Shown: in pieces, positions 47,034 through 59,314 of the stretch
How positions within the stretch are numbered: the first letter of the stretch is position 1
How the letters are laid out: each line of letters opens with the position of its first letter
Assembly: GCF_020921035.1 (NCBI RefSeq)
Contig: NC_063160.1
Location: forward strand, 17,263,095-17,327,094
DNA length: 64,000 nt
From: Rhodamnia argentea
Lineage: Eukaryota; Streptophyta; Magnoliopsida; Myrtales; Myrtaceae
Direction: 5' to 3'
Program-made: the position numbers and the translations under genes
Notes under the pieces: generated by a model
Databases searched by the model: none
Told to the model about the DNA's origin: nothing
The model's input: the letters and a program-made list of their open reading frames with translations, nothing else

Positions 47034-48760
47034 TCATACAGAGAGTGGTGGCGAGAGACCAAAGTCAAGCCCCCAGAGCTCAAACGCCCCATTAACAAAG
47101 TCATAGTAGCCTCCCTTCAGTGATAGGGTCTTGTTCACCAGCCCATCTCTCACAAATGGATAAGTCAGTAAGTTCCCAAGTGATACATTCACCGCCTCCT
47201 GCAATAATCGAAACATTCATGAGAACAAGAACTGTAAAATAAGTCACTGTTCTCCATCGGAGAATTGAACACTTCCTCTGCCTTGAGTGGAAAGCAACCG
47301 CATTGACTAGAAAAATAGCTTAGCCAACTGGATGTTCGACAAAGCGGCTTTCTCAATTAGCTACTGTTATAATCTTTTTTGACTTACAAAGTAGCTTTCT
47401 CAAGCGAAAATTCGGTTTTCTGTATCGAAATGTCGGTTCTTTTGAGATCTCTAGTTCAGCTCTTTTTGCTAAGAACAGGTTCATCCAGCACAATAGTTGT
47501 GATAGAATACCTTCTCACAGTGTCCGCATAGTTCAGGGAGGGGAGCCCCGCCATGCTGCGTGTTCACTTTGGCTCTGGCGGGAAGACAGATCTTGACCCA
47601 TTCTTCTATGAAGTCACTGGATGTCATTTGTCAAAATGCAATCAGGAACCAAGTATGGGTATCCCTCTTGAATGGCTTAGGTGATTCTTTGTGGTAATAG
47701 CAATGGGATGGGGAGGGCTAGTTGCTTACGTGGAGGTGGTTCCGTCGTACGGGAAAGTCATCAGACCCTTGATTCCGCCGCAGGCGCTGTGTCCGATGAC
47801 CACAATCTCTTGGACCTGCGCAACGGAAATGAAAGCAGGGGAAACAGAGCGCACATTAGTCGGCTAATATGCTCCGGAATTCCTCATTCTTGGCACACAC
47901 TACCTTGAACTTTGATAGCATTCCCCTCTTAACGGTCATCAAAAGTCGGTAGGAGAGTGCAAAATTTGAATGGAGATTTACCTTGAGGTGCAAAACTGCA
48001 TACTCGATGGCAGCTCCAGCTCCAGAGTACTTGGTCTGTTTGAAGCAAATACGAATTAACAAAGACAGCGTGACGATTATGTTGCCTCGAAACGAATCAG
48101 GAAACGTCGAAAGTGATTAACATTTGTGTCTTTTTTTTTTCAAAAGGAGTGAGGAACGATGCCTGATCATATGGAGGGACCATGTTGGCAACGTTGCGGA
48201 CCACAAAAGCCTCTCCTGGTTGAAAATCCAGCACATGAGATGGGCACACTCTCGAGTCCGAGCAAGCAAACACCATGAACTGCGACATAAAGATATCACC
48301 GTACGATCTTCGTGAGAAATATCATCACAACACTAGCAGGGCATCTATACATTCTTAGTAGGAGATGGTTCATTTTCCGGCGTGTTATATGCTTGCGTGA
48401 AAACGCGAAGTAAATCCTAGTTTCTGTAGATTTTACCTTTGGACTCTGTCCTTTGGCCAGTTCACCGTATAAAGCAGGGTTCTTGCTGAAACACATTGAA
48501 GGGAAAAGAATAAATGAAAGTAGCAATGGTTGCAGGTGATCATCTCACACCTAAAGAGAAACTAACATCGATCTAGATTAGCATATGGAAATCAAACTGT
48601 AAATGCAAACAAGTAAACGAGTTGATCATACTCGAGTAGTGATGAACTTTTTGCCGCATGTTTTACAAAACCGATTTTCACCCGCATCCTTTTAGAATCT
48701 TGCATCAATCTATTTTGCCTTATGAACTTCAGAAAATCGATGATCATAGTGTAGAGGTGG

Positions 48761-48791
<31 letters not shown>

Positions 48792-50447
48792 GGGAGGGAG
48801 GGAATTAGAACAGACTCGTATTTCTCCTTCTTGAAGAAGGTGAAGCCAGTTTTGATTCTGTCGACCGTGCTGGATGGCTTGCTGTCGGAAGAAGCGGTTT
48901 GCAACTCCGCCGTTATTTGCTCCACCTTCACAGCTGCTGTGGCTTTCAGGTCCCCCTTCTCACTGTAAAATCATAACTCAACCGTTCATATATTCAGGCA
49001 AAAACAAGACTTCGTTACATATGTCCCGACGTGGATGTACATTTCAGTATGCGATGAGGTTGGTTTCTCTCGAAATGCATGTTTCCCCGATTTTTGAAAC
49101 GTCTCGACAATCATTTGACCACTCCAAGGTGAGATGAACTAGTGCCTTGAGAGCATACTAACCACAGACCCCATTAACATATGTTCAACTGACCAAATCC
49201 GTGCCGGCATCACGGACGATTGCCGGTTAACATGTGTACATGCATAATTCGAAGTCTGTATATAGTGCATGCACTTTCACAAGCTAAATAAACTGACGAC
49301 GCCTTGAAGGGTTCAGACAGGACAAGAAAAACAGAAGCAGAAGGAAATCCAAACAAAAACATTTGAGCAAGAACAAACCTTAGGAGTTTCTTGAGGGCCT
49401 CAATGGCCTCGTCATAGTCCTTGCCCATGTCCTCTCTCTGCAGAATCGTAAAATCAGAAAATCTCTCGTCAGATATCGAAACCAACACAGAACCGCCCGA
49501 GACAAAATGCCGAATGACCCTAATCAGATTGCGTACGGTTTAACGCCGGCTTTTTTTTCAGGGATCGCGAGCTCTAAAACACGTACGAGTTCCAATCTAT
49601 CTTCTCAGCCTCCTAAACTCCAAACGAAAACTGAGGTCAACTGAGGTGATGAAGGGAAGTACATATATACGTAGGTTATTACAGTGCATGTGGGGGTGCC
49701 GTATGTCTGGTTATAACATGTGGCCTGAAATTTTCGCGGGAAAAAATCCTCATCTTCTTTTGACTTGGCCATACGTTTCTCTTTTTCCCTGTTCTAACTC
49801 CGGGTAGTTAGGAGCGTGCACGGTGGCGGTTGATTGGATGTGTCTTGAATCATTTCGAGCCACGCGATTGCCTCTATCGGCACCGGTCAGTGAAGAAAGG
49901 AAACCCATCAAAAAAAAAAAAAAAATAGAACGATAGAGAAAGAATTGCCTGTACGTATTATACTAGGAAAGTTACATAAGTGTGGTGCATCGCAAATGGG
50001 GACGTAATGTCGGTGTCGTCCGAAACCTCGTTCATGGCGAGACAAAGCCTAGTCGAGTCGGACACAGCTGCTCGAAATTCAGACTAAACGACCGATGTGC
50101 GAGCATGGAGCACGAGAAATGCACTTATTTTACTGTCGTCCAGTTTTCTACGTACGAGAGAATTCTTTTATTGTACTGTTGTAAGTGCATGGTTAAATGC
50201 ATGGCTGCTAAGCGGACTAACAGATGTGTGCGTAAAGAGAGAGAGAGGGGGTGGGTACCCAAGTGGGGTTGATGACAGGGGCGGGGGCGGCGAAAACGGG
50301 CTCGTTGCGGATGAGGGTCGGAAGAGAGACGGAAGAGGAGGAGAGGCGGGTGGAGAGAGAGGGGCGTAGGGCGAAGGCTCTCTTGAGAGAGGATTGGGCG
50401 GGAGAGAAGGAGGCGGCGCACCAGCTGCTAACCGGAGCGGTCGACAT
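47034..50447 (-). CDS. Beta-carbonic anhydrase, chloroplast-type
   Basis: Nine minus-strand exons join in frame: 50259-50447, 49379-49437, 48816-48962, 48437-48485, 48163-48279, 47982-48035, 47730-47815, 47511-47616, 47034-47198, giving about 323 residues. The enzyme interconverts CO2 and bicarbonate. The first 60 or so residues are a Ser/Ala/Arg-rich plastid transit peptide. Zinc and catalytic residues are visible: Cys and Asp in ACSDSRV, and His and Cys in GHSACGG. Family landmarks include [26 protein letters not shown] and [20 protein letters not shown]. Exon 5 ends CAG|GCATCG while exon 6 starts after AACAG, so intron 5 appears to be of the rare GC-AG type; the joined residues [17 protein letters not shown] fit the family exactly. 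Neighbours fit both CA1 (At3g01500, next to LSF1) and CA2 (At5g14740, next to WER). Confidence 0.95.
48162..48163 (-). other. GC-AG splice donor of carbonic anhydrase intron 5
   Basis: The zero-width position marks the exon 5/intron 5 boundary on the minus strand. The bases read GATCAG|GCATCG, and no GT donor at or near this point would keep the conserved PPYDQ-TKYSG join. The intron (48036-48162) ends in a normal AACAG acceptor. Confidence 0.75.
48762..48806. repeat. GA microsatellite in carbonic anhydrase intron 3
   Basis: A nearly pure GA/GGGA run between exons 3 and 4 of the carbonic anhydrase gene. Likely length-polymorphic; no function inferred. Confidence 0.85.
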
Positions 50448-50476
50448 TGTGGCAAGGGACCCTTGTGTGCGGCGAA

Positions 50477-50482
50477 TTTATA
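50477..50482 (-). promoter_or_regulatory. TATA-like box close to the carbonic anhydrase start
   Basis: TATAAA on the minus strand lies only about 30 bp upstream of the ATG at 50447. If used, it would give a very short or absent 5' leader. It could be a chance match, with the true start further upstream. Confidence 0.35.
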
Positions 50483-51657
50483 GCGCGCGAACCGCCGCGA
50501 CAAAAGATCTACGTCGCCCCCACGGGAGAGGAGGAGGGTGGAAGAGGAAGAGGAAGAAGATAAGATTGAAAGGGACGGAGCGGCGAAGGAGAGCTACTAA
50601 ACTCCTGTGGTGAAGGATGAGGTTTGGGGGATTTGGATGATCGTCGCCCCGCCCCGGATGATACATCCTCCCCGTTGCGTTGCACTCACCGAGTTTTGAT
50701 GTGGGGGAGGGGGTTGGACCATGCATGCAATCACCGCTCGCCACGTAAACCTATCTCCCGCATCACATTCACGCCTTTCCTATTCACCTCTCAATTCATT
50801 TCTTAATCGGCTGAATTGGTACCTGAGTTAGTTGCCTTCATTAAATGCGTTGTAAACGAGTTCAAACGTAATACGAGATACAAATTGTAAATGGGATATA
50901 TATAAATTTATAACTTCCTTTGATCCAACTCATTTCTATGACTCTCCCTTCATTCTCTCTTTACCCTCATTCGATCCTATGCTCACCCACTCCGCACTCT
51001 AATCTCAGTTTGAATATGAGATTTCCTATATTTGATTAAATACGAAAGTGCTTTTAAAAATATGAATCGAGTCGAGTGTTGGTTGAGTATGGATCGGATC
51101 GGCGTGGATTAAATTGGCTTATTTGGATCGGATCAATTGTGACCCGATCCGATCCCATCCCTCTGTTTGAGAGCTCTTGTGATTATGCTGAAGTCGAAAG
51201 ATATGGCCGCCACCACACGCGCTCGTCAAGGTGCTCATCACAATAATCTAGGACGTGCAAAGATATTATCTATGAAACTCGCGCGCACGGGTATTACTTT
51301 CGAGGACGACGTATGTACTCGAATGCTCATCTGTTAAAAGTCCGTTACATCGCCGTAAATTACGCCGATCTCGTACGTTCCTACTGTAGTTATTACGAGA
51401 AGCCGAGGCACCGTCCTCTAAGCGGTGGCGATGCTGTCCGATGGCGACTTCGAACGATTGTTGAAGATGACGTTTTAGGTAAAGGATGTGAGTGCGAGAT
51501 CCATGGGCTGCACATAAGGCGCAGGTGATGGGAAGATGGGGGGTGGGAGATAAGGCTCTTATCCCCAACACATGGTTCTCCGCCGCTCCGCATCGAGTGA
51601 TTGGGAGTGTGATGTCGTCCGTCGCAGTTGTATCTGGTATACATCGATCATTGGCAT
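50483..51657. other. Intergenic upstream of carbonic anhydrase
   Basis: No gene recognised. A tract at about 51060-51160 is rich in GGATCGGAT and GATCCGATCC phrases, in both orientations, and may be part of another inverted-repeat element. Confidence 0.45.
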
Positions 51658-52127
51658 TAGGGGTGAGCGATTTCCAATCCGATCCGGTTCCACTCAAGAA
51701 CCGAACCAGTGGTGCCGATTCCCAATTTCCGAAACCGGGGACCGGACCGCCAGTCCGATCCGGTTCCGGAGCGGTTCAATGAAGTCAAGCAAATATTATC
51801 AATGCCATTATTTTCGAAGAAATAGCTCTAAAACAATAGATTCTTTTCCCAAAAGAAAAACATGAGATGATAAAATTTTCGAACAGAATCTAGTAACACG
51901 TAGCATTCGACATTGTTGGGTGTAGGCATGACAATAGATGCAGCAAAATAAATATGTGGTCCAAATCTCAACCGTATGAGACCTCATAAAAAAAAAAAAA
52001 ATCGACCAATCCTGTTCCTCTGGAACTGGGAACCGAATGGCCGCCCTCTGGAACAGGGAACCGGACCCACCAATCCGGTCCTGTCCTGGCGATTCCCAAT
52101 TCGATCAATCTAATTTGCTCACCCTTA
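51658..52127. mobile_element. hAT-like MITE with 8-bp target duplication
   Basis: The left end TAGGGGTGAGC and the right end GCTCACCCTTA are inverted repeats with one mismatch. They are flanked by ATTGGCAT (51650-51657) and GTTGGCAT (52128-52135), an 8-bp duplication with one mismatch. Subterminal regions carry repeated GGAACCG and CCGGTTCC phrases (ACCGGACC, GATCCGGTTCC). There is no transposase frame, so it is non-autonomous. Confidence 0.75.
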
Positions 52128-52296
52128 GTTGGCATGATTCGATGGGCTGTATGATCATGCGGTGAGCAATAGCGCTCTTTCGCAATGATTGATTTGTTTT
52201 TGGTTTCTCTCTGTTTTTTACTTGATCCACTACTGTTCGTTTTTTTTTTTTTTTTTTGGTTGGGGGGGCATAAATGTGGACATCAGGCACGATGAA

Positions 52297-53248
52297 GGGA
52301 AAATTATCAAAATAATTCTCAAGTTTTTATAATTGTGTCCATTCAGTCTTAAACCTTTTTTTTTTACCGATTTAATCTTAAACCTTTTACAATTGTGTCA
52401 TTTCTATCCATTCGACGAATTTCAGCCAGCCAAGACTGGCGTGGATGCCAGCTAACCGACGACTGAATATTTTAATATTTTTTGAATTTTTTAGTATTTT
52501 TTTACTTTTTCTATCATTTTTTGTTTTTGCTTCCCCATCTTCTTCTTCCTCTGATCAGCGACTGCCATGGAGCATGAGATTCTTGAAAGGTAGTTGCCTT
52601 CTCCATTCGTTTTCTCCATTAAAGGCTGAGCTTCGATTCTGAACACGAAAGAGAGAGAGTATTGGAAAGATCACCAAAACAGCCATGAATGGAGAAACGC
52701 AGATATGGGCCAGCGAGGCTGACCTCGCCCTCGCTAAAACCTTGCCGTCACCGGGCAAGGCAACGAAGGTGAGGTCGAGCCCCCCCAGGCCCTGGCGGGG
52801 CTCCACCTCGCCGTTGCTTGGGCCACGTGAGGTCGAGCCTCGCTCGGCCATGGCGGGGCTCGACCTCACTGTTGCTGCCTCGCCCGGTGAGGTTGACCCT
52901 TGCCATGGCTAGGTGAGGCTCAGTCTCTCTTATCGAGTCTCTGGCCAGTCGCCGGACCTCGGCAACAGCTGGAAGTAGGGAGGGAGGGCAGGGGAGGAGG
53001 GGAGAGGGGATAGAAAAAAAAGGAAAAAGAAAAAGAAAGAAAAAAGAAGAGAAATTATAAAACTTCAAAAAGTACTAAAATATCTAGTTGCCAATCGGTT
53101 GACGTCCACGTCAACGCCAGCCGGTTAAAATTGGTCAGATTGACTGAAATAACACTATTACAAAAGATTTAGGACTAAATCGATAAAAAAATTAAAATTA
53201 AATTGATATAATTACAATATATCCAAGACTTTTTTAGTAATTTTTTCC
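52297..53248. mobile_element. Long-TIR element (family C, copy 2), Mutator-like target duplication
   Basis: It begins GGGAAAATTATC and ends with the inverted, diverged counterpart (GTAATTTTTTCC). The inverted similarity continues inwards for more than 150 bp, for example GCCAGCTAACCG against CGCCAGCCGGTTA. Flanks CACGATGAA (52288-52296) and CCCGATGAA (53249-53257) agree at eight of nine positions, a 9-bp duplication typical of Mutator-like elements. The core at about 52700-52930 is GC-rich, with repeated GAGGTCGAGC and GCGAGG phrases. No transposase. Confidence 0.7.
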
Positions 53249-53257
53249 CCCGATGAA

Positions 53258-53978
53258 CATGTACACCGGGAGAAACGAAAGCCCAAGGAGAGATGTTAAA
53301 AAGCTGATTTGCTGAATTGGCATCAAGTAACAGGGTTAGATTGGATGCTGAATATGGTCCACTGACTTTGATTATTCACCTCCCAAATCGGTTTTAGCGT
53401 CTCTAATATTGCTCAAATCTTAATGAAGTTGCAACTTCTTGGTCGCCTGTTTTTATTATAGGGAGCTTTAGAATGAAGCATTGGACATTGAATTTACGCA
53501 AGCAAGGAACAAAGTTGCTGGCATTTCGACATTAAAAAATTTGCTATATCGCAGGGGAAAGTACAGATAACATTTGACACCAATGGCTCAAAAGATTACA
53601 GCCGCACAAGGCCGTTGAGCCAAATCAGGCAGGTGAGAAAGGGAGGGAGAAAAACGTAGCTCACTTAAGCTCATACACAACAGGAAGTACCTCTCGATTT
53701 GCTTCGATTTCAAGTCCCGCCTCAGCCAGTGGAGTTCTGTCGCTCAGAATAACGACGCTCCTCATTAGACTGAACCGAACTTGGATGTTCATGGCCTGAA
53801 TGCTTACAAAAGGCAGTTTCCTCTTCCCGCTTCCTGGTTAAGAAAAGCAGAAAGGGATATTGCTGGTTTCTCATTAAACAGAATGCGGGACTCCGATCTT
53901 GTGCTGTGAGAAACATCAATTTGGAAACCGATCTGATCACTTGAAAAGCCTTCTTGACATGATCCTGAGTACGTTGCA
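53258..53978. other. 3' flank of LSF1
   Basis: No separate gene is seen. The part nearest 53978 probably holds the LSF1 3' UTR. Confidence 0.55.
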
Positions 53979-56900
53979 TCACTTAGGAGCCAATCTTATA
54001 GGGCAGACGGAGAAAGCAAAACAACGAGCTGCTTTTGCCAGCATAAATCGTTCACTCTCTGTCAGGGGCCTCTCGATCACTTTCACAATGTTGGCATCCT
54101 GAAAAATGTTGAGCAAATAGTGAATAAATAGATCCAACCATATATAATGAATTGGTGCAAAAACACTTCTTCCTTTTTTCCTCAAATTTTTCAAGAAAGA
54201 ATTACACTGCAGTCTCATCAGTAGAATTACACTGCCCTTACGTCCAGAACTTCTAAGCGCAAAATCTAAACAAAGACCTTTTCATTTTTACTCCTCCATT
54301 TAGGATGTCACATGAGAAAAATCTTATATCTGACTATTAGACGCTGCAGAACCTGCAGCTCATCAATATAAATGAATTGCACCATAACTAAGCAAGTGTG
54401 TTGAGAATACAAGTCTTCAAGATTTCAATGTCAACAGTCAAACACCATGAAGTGCCATGTTGCATAATGAAGCATGTATCATGGAAATCAGAATACAACT
54501 TCACATTTTAATCACCATCAAGATGGTAAATTTGGTTCCATTTGTATGATAGAAAATAATGCAAGTACCTTCTTCTGTTGTTGAACTGAAGGCCTTATAC
54601 TGGCTGTATCACCAACCATGATCACATTATTAACATTACCACTGTCATCTCTCTCAGCTGGTGAGTTTGTAGAATGACGCCATTGTCCATTAACAATATA
54701 CTTGTAGTAGTATCTGAGACCAGAAAGTGTGGAAATATACTTCTGAGTCATTCTCAAACCCAATTAGGAATGAACAGCAAAGTAAGTTCCAAAGGCACAG
54801 TGATTCTTAACCACAACTCATGAAACAAAGAGCATCGCTCTATAGAGGATGGAACTTCTGATGCCACCATAATATATCAAACTATATAACACCCTTTGTT
54901 CTGAATGATTATTGGGACTCTGATTAGAAGCATCAAGATCATTGCAAAAATCATTGTCTTTTAGAATTCATAATGTCTTTAGCAACATAAAACTAAGTGG
55001 TCGGACTTACTTCCCCTGTGGAAGTCTCACTTCAGCTTCATATCTAGATCCACCTTTGTGGGTCGCCTTCACTGGTTCCTTCCAATTGCCCGTAAAATCA
55101 CCCACCAAGTTTACATCCTCTCCCTGAATTTCACCAAGTAAGAGAACTAAAAATACCAGCCAAAAATTGCATATTACTTGGCCTACTAGGAGTTGAGTCG
55201 AACAGATGGTCTACATATAGCAAGTAGTCCAGGGAAGAAAAATATGAAATAGCACCCTACAATAATGTGAAAAATATTGATGTATTTATACATCCCCATG
55301 TATCAGGTGAGAAGTTGATGCTATTTGCTGTGAAGCTATGGATTCTAGTCATCAATTACCTCATGTCCATTCCAGACAAAAGTCACAGCATGGGTTGCTG
55401 GTCCATCATGTCTACCACTCTCCACCATGGCTATAAGATCCCATGTTGCCCAAGCAATCGCAGGTCTGCAATAAACATCTGATAACAACTTTACCGAGAA
55501 AGTAACATTGACAGACAGTTCTACTACCATTGGTGCTTTAAACATCAGATGGCAAATAGTTTGAGGTCTCCAAAAAGCATAAATTAAGCAAGGCCTGCCA
55601 TGGCATATCTAGTGATGGAATATAGTGAGCTTCTGTTACAGGGGGTTTATCAGGTACCAGCAAGAGAAAGACAGTTGAAACTCTACTCCTTCCACAAAAG
55701 TTTGTGAAATATTACAAACTACTAATTTGGTTTATAGCATTTCCTTCACAAAGCAAAGCACTTCTATAGTTCCAAATTTATTGGATGCCCTCTGGAGTAC
55801 GATGCAAATATTTTGCCACCAAGAGGTGTCATCCAGAAAGTTCATCAGGCATAATAGTCCAGTTAGCACTTCTAGCAGATTTAGAGTAACAGCCTGGAAG
55901 ACTGTTACTTTGATGTAGTAAACAGGCTGCTCAAGTTAAAAAATGTCAAGGAAGCAATATACCTCCTTTTTAATAACTAAATATATCAAAGGAAATTGCC
56001 ATGTATGGAAATCTCCAACCCAATAGCCTAAAGAAAAATCAATGGTGCGAACCTGTCAGGACTGCAAGAGTGTAGCCCAGTTAAAAAATTGTAAGCTGCA
56101 TGGAGGGAAGTATCAGTAATCCAGTGGAGATATGCTATCACACATGCAGGTGACCGATCAAGACCAGTAGTGCAGGTGATGTATACACGATGGTTCTTCT
56201 TCAACAAACGTAGCAGGAGCCCCACACAGAAAGGCAGTTTCTTCCTCATATCAAAGGAATCTGAGTCCCTAAAATGACCAACAAGGCCAAGCAATGTCAC
56301 TATGTGGCACATTGGAATTAAATTACTACTAAACAATAACTGCATCACCTGAGCACATAACAATAATTGAGTCCAGTAAAATTGTTGTCACAAGACATAT
56401 ATAACCATGAGGAATGGAGCAAACTAATAGCATCAATCATGCTCAACTCCTTATTTGATAGGTATAAATGCACATCTCATTACCAGTAGAACATAGTCCA
56501 AAATTATGAAATCTGAAGTCGACATGATGCATACTTGGGAAGTTTACTTCTTCGGCATAATTTGACTGTGCTCTCCTGTCAAAGGAGTTGGAATGTAAAA
56601 TTCTCGTTACCTTATGGGATAATTTATCATGAGAACACCACGTCGTTGGCATGACTCATTAATTGCATTTGGATTGATTCCCCAATTTTGTGATTCAACT
56701 CCTCCTTGAAAATTCAATATAGCAGTGACACCCTGGCATAGAGATTTGCTTGCTGTTACAAGTGATGTGAGATGAGAAGCTACAGAGGGAAGAATACAAA
56801 GAGAATAAATCTCCTATTTCTGTCAATATGATCAAACAGAGGGAAGAATACAGAGAGAACGCATGAGGCGTTCTGAATTAATTTATTTTCTTGCTTTTTG

Positions 56901-59227
56901 TTTGCTTCTATACCACAGACGGGGGTAAATTATAAATGACGTCACTTGTGCCTTGTGTAAGACAAGAAGAAATTCTAGCAATTCCATTTTCGACACAACT
57001 CTGGTCTTAAATGCTTGCACTCTGGAAGATCAGGACAGATGACAGCACAGCTTCTAGGTTCCATCCACGTTGCACGATGATAAGAGTAGAATACGACTTC
57101 ATTGCCAAGAAGTAGAAGATGATGACCGATCAGCATAGAAATATTATCAGACAATTAAAAAAGGTACACAAACTCAATCCACCTTCACTTTGTTTATCAA
57201 AAATATTGATTGCATCACATAGCCTTGGTGCCAAACCATACATAAACACTCTCCAATTCGAAGAATTGACTGCTCATACCCATTGTGAATGGTCTCTAGG
57301 GAAATAGCAAGTTAAATAAATTGACACAGCTTGCTTGACTGTTAAAATTATGTCAATTGACACCACATTCAGCTGGACACTCACCACAATGCTTGAGAGA
57401 GTATCCACATCAGCATCTGTCTGTATGCATGATCCAACATATATTTGCTCCGTAATCTATCAAAGGGAAACCATAGATTTGATCGAAAACCATAAAAAAT
57501 GAATAAATTGAGTAGAAGGCATGACCAACAGAATTATCACAATATAAATGATAAAATCACACCTTACTGTAGCGCATACCAAGGGAATGGTTATAATAAA
57601 GCTCTCCTTCAGATCGTTCGAGTGCTCTAATGTATTCTTCAAGAGGGAAGCTTCCATAAGTCCAGTCTCCATCTCCAGAATCATCTTCGGAGAAAATACA
57701 AACAACTGGACTCATGATTGGAGTGGGACTGTTTTTCTGCAGAACTTGAGCAATGGTTTGTCCATTTTGATTGCTTAACAGCCTCCATCCATCCAAGGAC
57801 AAAAACTTTGAAGAAAACAACACAAATCCACAATTTCCACTTCCCTCAGAAGCTCTCAAATTTGATGCCAGTAAAGCCTTATTCCAAGTAACAACAGGAA
57901 TGAAACCTTTATTGTATAGTATATCCAGCTCACTCAAACGCTGCAGTTGGTGAATAGGGAATGGAGAGAATGGTCGCTCCAGAACCAGGCTAAAAGACCC
58001 CATTTTCTCTTTCATCATCATCCTGATGAAAGGGGAAACCAATAACTAGTTAAGATAGGGAGAGAGAGAGAGAGAGAGAGATGAACAACACATATCTTCC
58101 TACAAGCTAAACTTCCCCTAGGCTGTCTAACTGGCTTTCTTTCAGCTATGCTACACAAGTTTCAGCCAATCTATAAGCCCAGTATATCCTAGTATCAGAT
58201 AAGTCTCACATTATTCTCTGTTATATAACACTCCCACAAGACTTATTAAATTAGATTGTATTAGGAAAGACACTTAATTTCTCATTTCATCAGCTCATAT
58301 AACCAAGTCTGCATAGGAATGACATGAAAGACATGATCGCTGGTCGTAACAACCAAGCAGCAGAGATGTTGCCATTTCAGACTAACGATGAGCAATGACT
58401 TCAATGTTACCACAGACTTAAGAGAAGACTTGATGTCCCACCTCCAAAGTTACCTAGACCACCTCATACGATCCAAAGTTCACTGGCTTAACTTTCAGAA
58501 GACTGAAGAAGATCACATCTGCCGTGTATTTGGCATTGAACCAAAAGTAACTCTAAAACACTGAAGAATGAAGTCTCTTACTCTGTATCACCAAAGTCCC
58601 TAATCTCCACAAGCTTGCCACCAGACGGATCGCTCGACTTTTTCAAAGTGTCGCCTACCATTATAATCCTAGACTTCTCCGCATTACCCTGCAATCGTTT
58701 GCATAAAATCCTACGTGACTAACATATTTAAAAAGCGACACTTCATTGTACTCACAATGCAAATCGAAGTGAGCCATAGCAACTCTAATTCAACATACCA
58801 AAAAAAAAAAAAAAAAAACAAAATATAACTGCAAGCAAGACAAGCATTAGCAATATAATCTCATCAGCTGAACAAACTGAATTCACTCACGACGAACCGG
58901 TGAACACCAAAAATAAGTAGTCCAGGTCCGGTACAGGACCGTACATTCACGTACCCCTCGCTTAAGAGCGTGAACGAAGATTTTACCGTCGGCGGCGAGC
59001 GCGAATCGGATGCCGAGAGGCTTATCGAGAGTAACCATGTACTCGTTGAGGTTCATCTTCAACGAAGGAGGATCGCTCGACATCGCGAGGACCCTGCAAA
59101 TCCCTCCGCGACCCCTGACCCTCTCTCGACGGGTGAATCCGCCGCTGAACCGCGGTTCTCCGCCCCGAAACGGAGCGCAGCAGCGACGTTCGAGAGCTCC
59201 GCAACCGGCGAGTTGCAGAGAAGCCAT
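53979..59227 (-). CDS. LSF1: LIKE SEX FOUR 1 (phosphatase-like, CBM48)
   Basis: Ten minus-strand exons join in frame: 58955-59227, 58582-58688, 57563-58022, 57385-57456, 56611-56732, 56053-56268, 55360-55465, 55011-55123, 54569-54713, 53979-54098, giving about 577 residues (Arabidopsis about 590). Order: plastid transit peptide (1-49), a PDZ-like region (MNLNEYMVTLDKPLGIRFAL through IIMVGDTLKK), a dual-specificity phosphatase domain with the CX5R loop CTTGLDR, and a CBM48 carbohydrate-binding domain (VTFVWNGHEGEDVNLVGDF, YYYKYIVNGQWRH), then the conserved C-terminus ending CPIRLAPK. LSF1 binds starch granules and beta-amylase/MDH partners in the chloroplast and is needed for night-time starch breakdown; it is thought to act as a scaffold rather than an active phosphatase. 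In Arabidopsis it adjoins CA1, as here. Intact. Confidence 0.95.
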
Positions 59228-59306
59228 GGCGCCGGCGAATTTGGCGAGGAACGAGAGACGACGGAACGCGATAACGAAGCGTGCATCTAGTACTTCTCGC
59301 TGTGTG

Positions 59307-59314
59307 TATATATA
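59307..59314 (-). promoter_or_regulatory. TATA box of LSF1
   Basis: TATATATA lies about 80 bp upstream of the LSF1 ATG on the minus strand, next to GA repeats that would fall in the leader. Positional inference. Confidence 0.5.
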
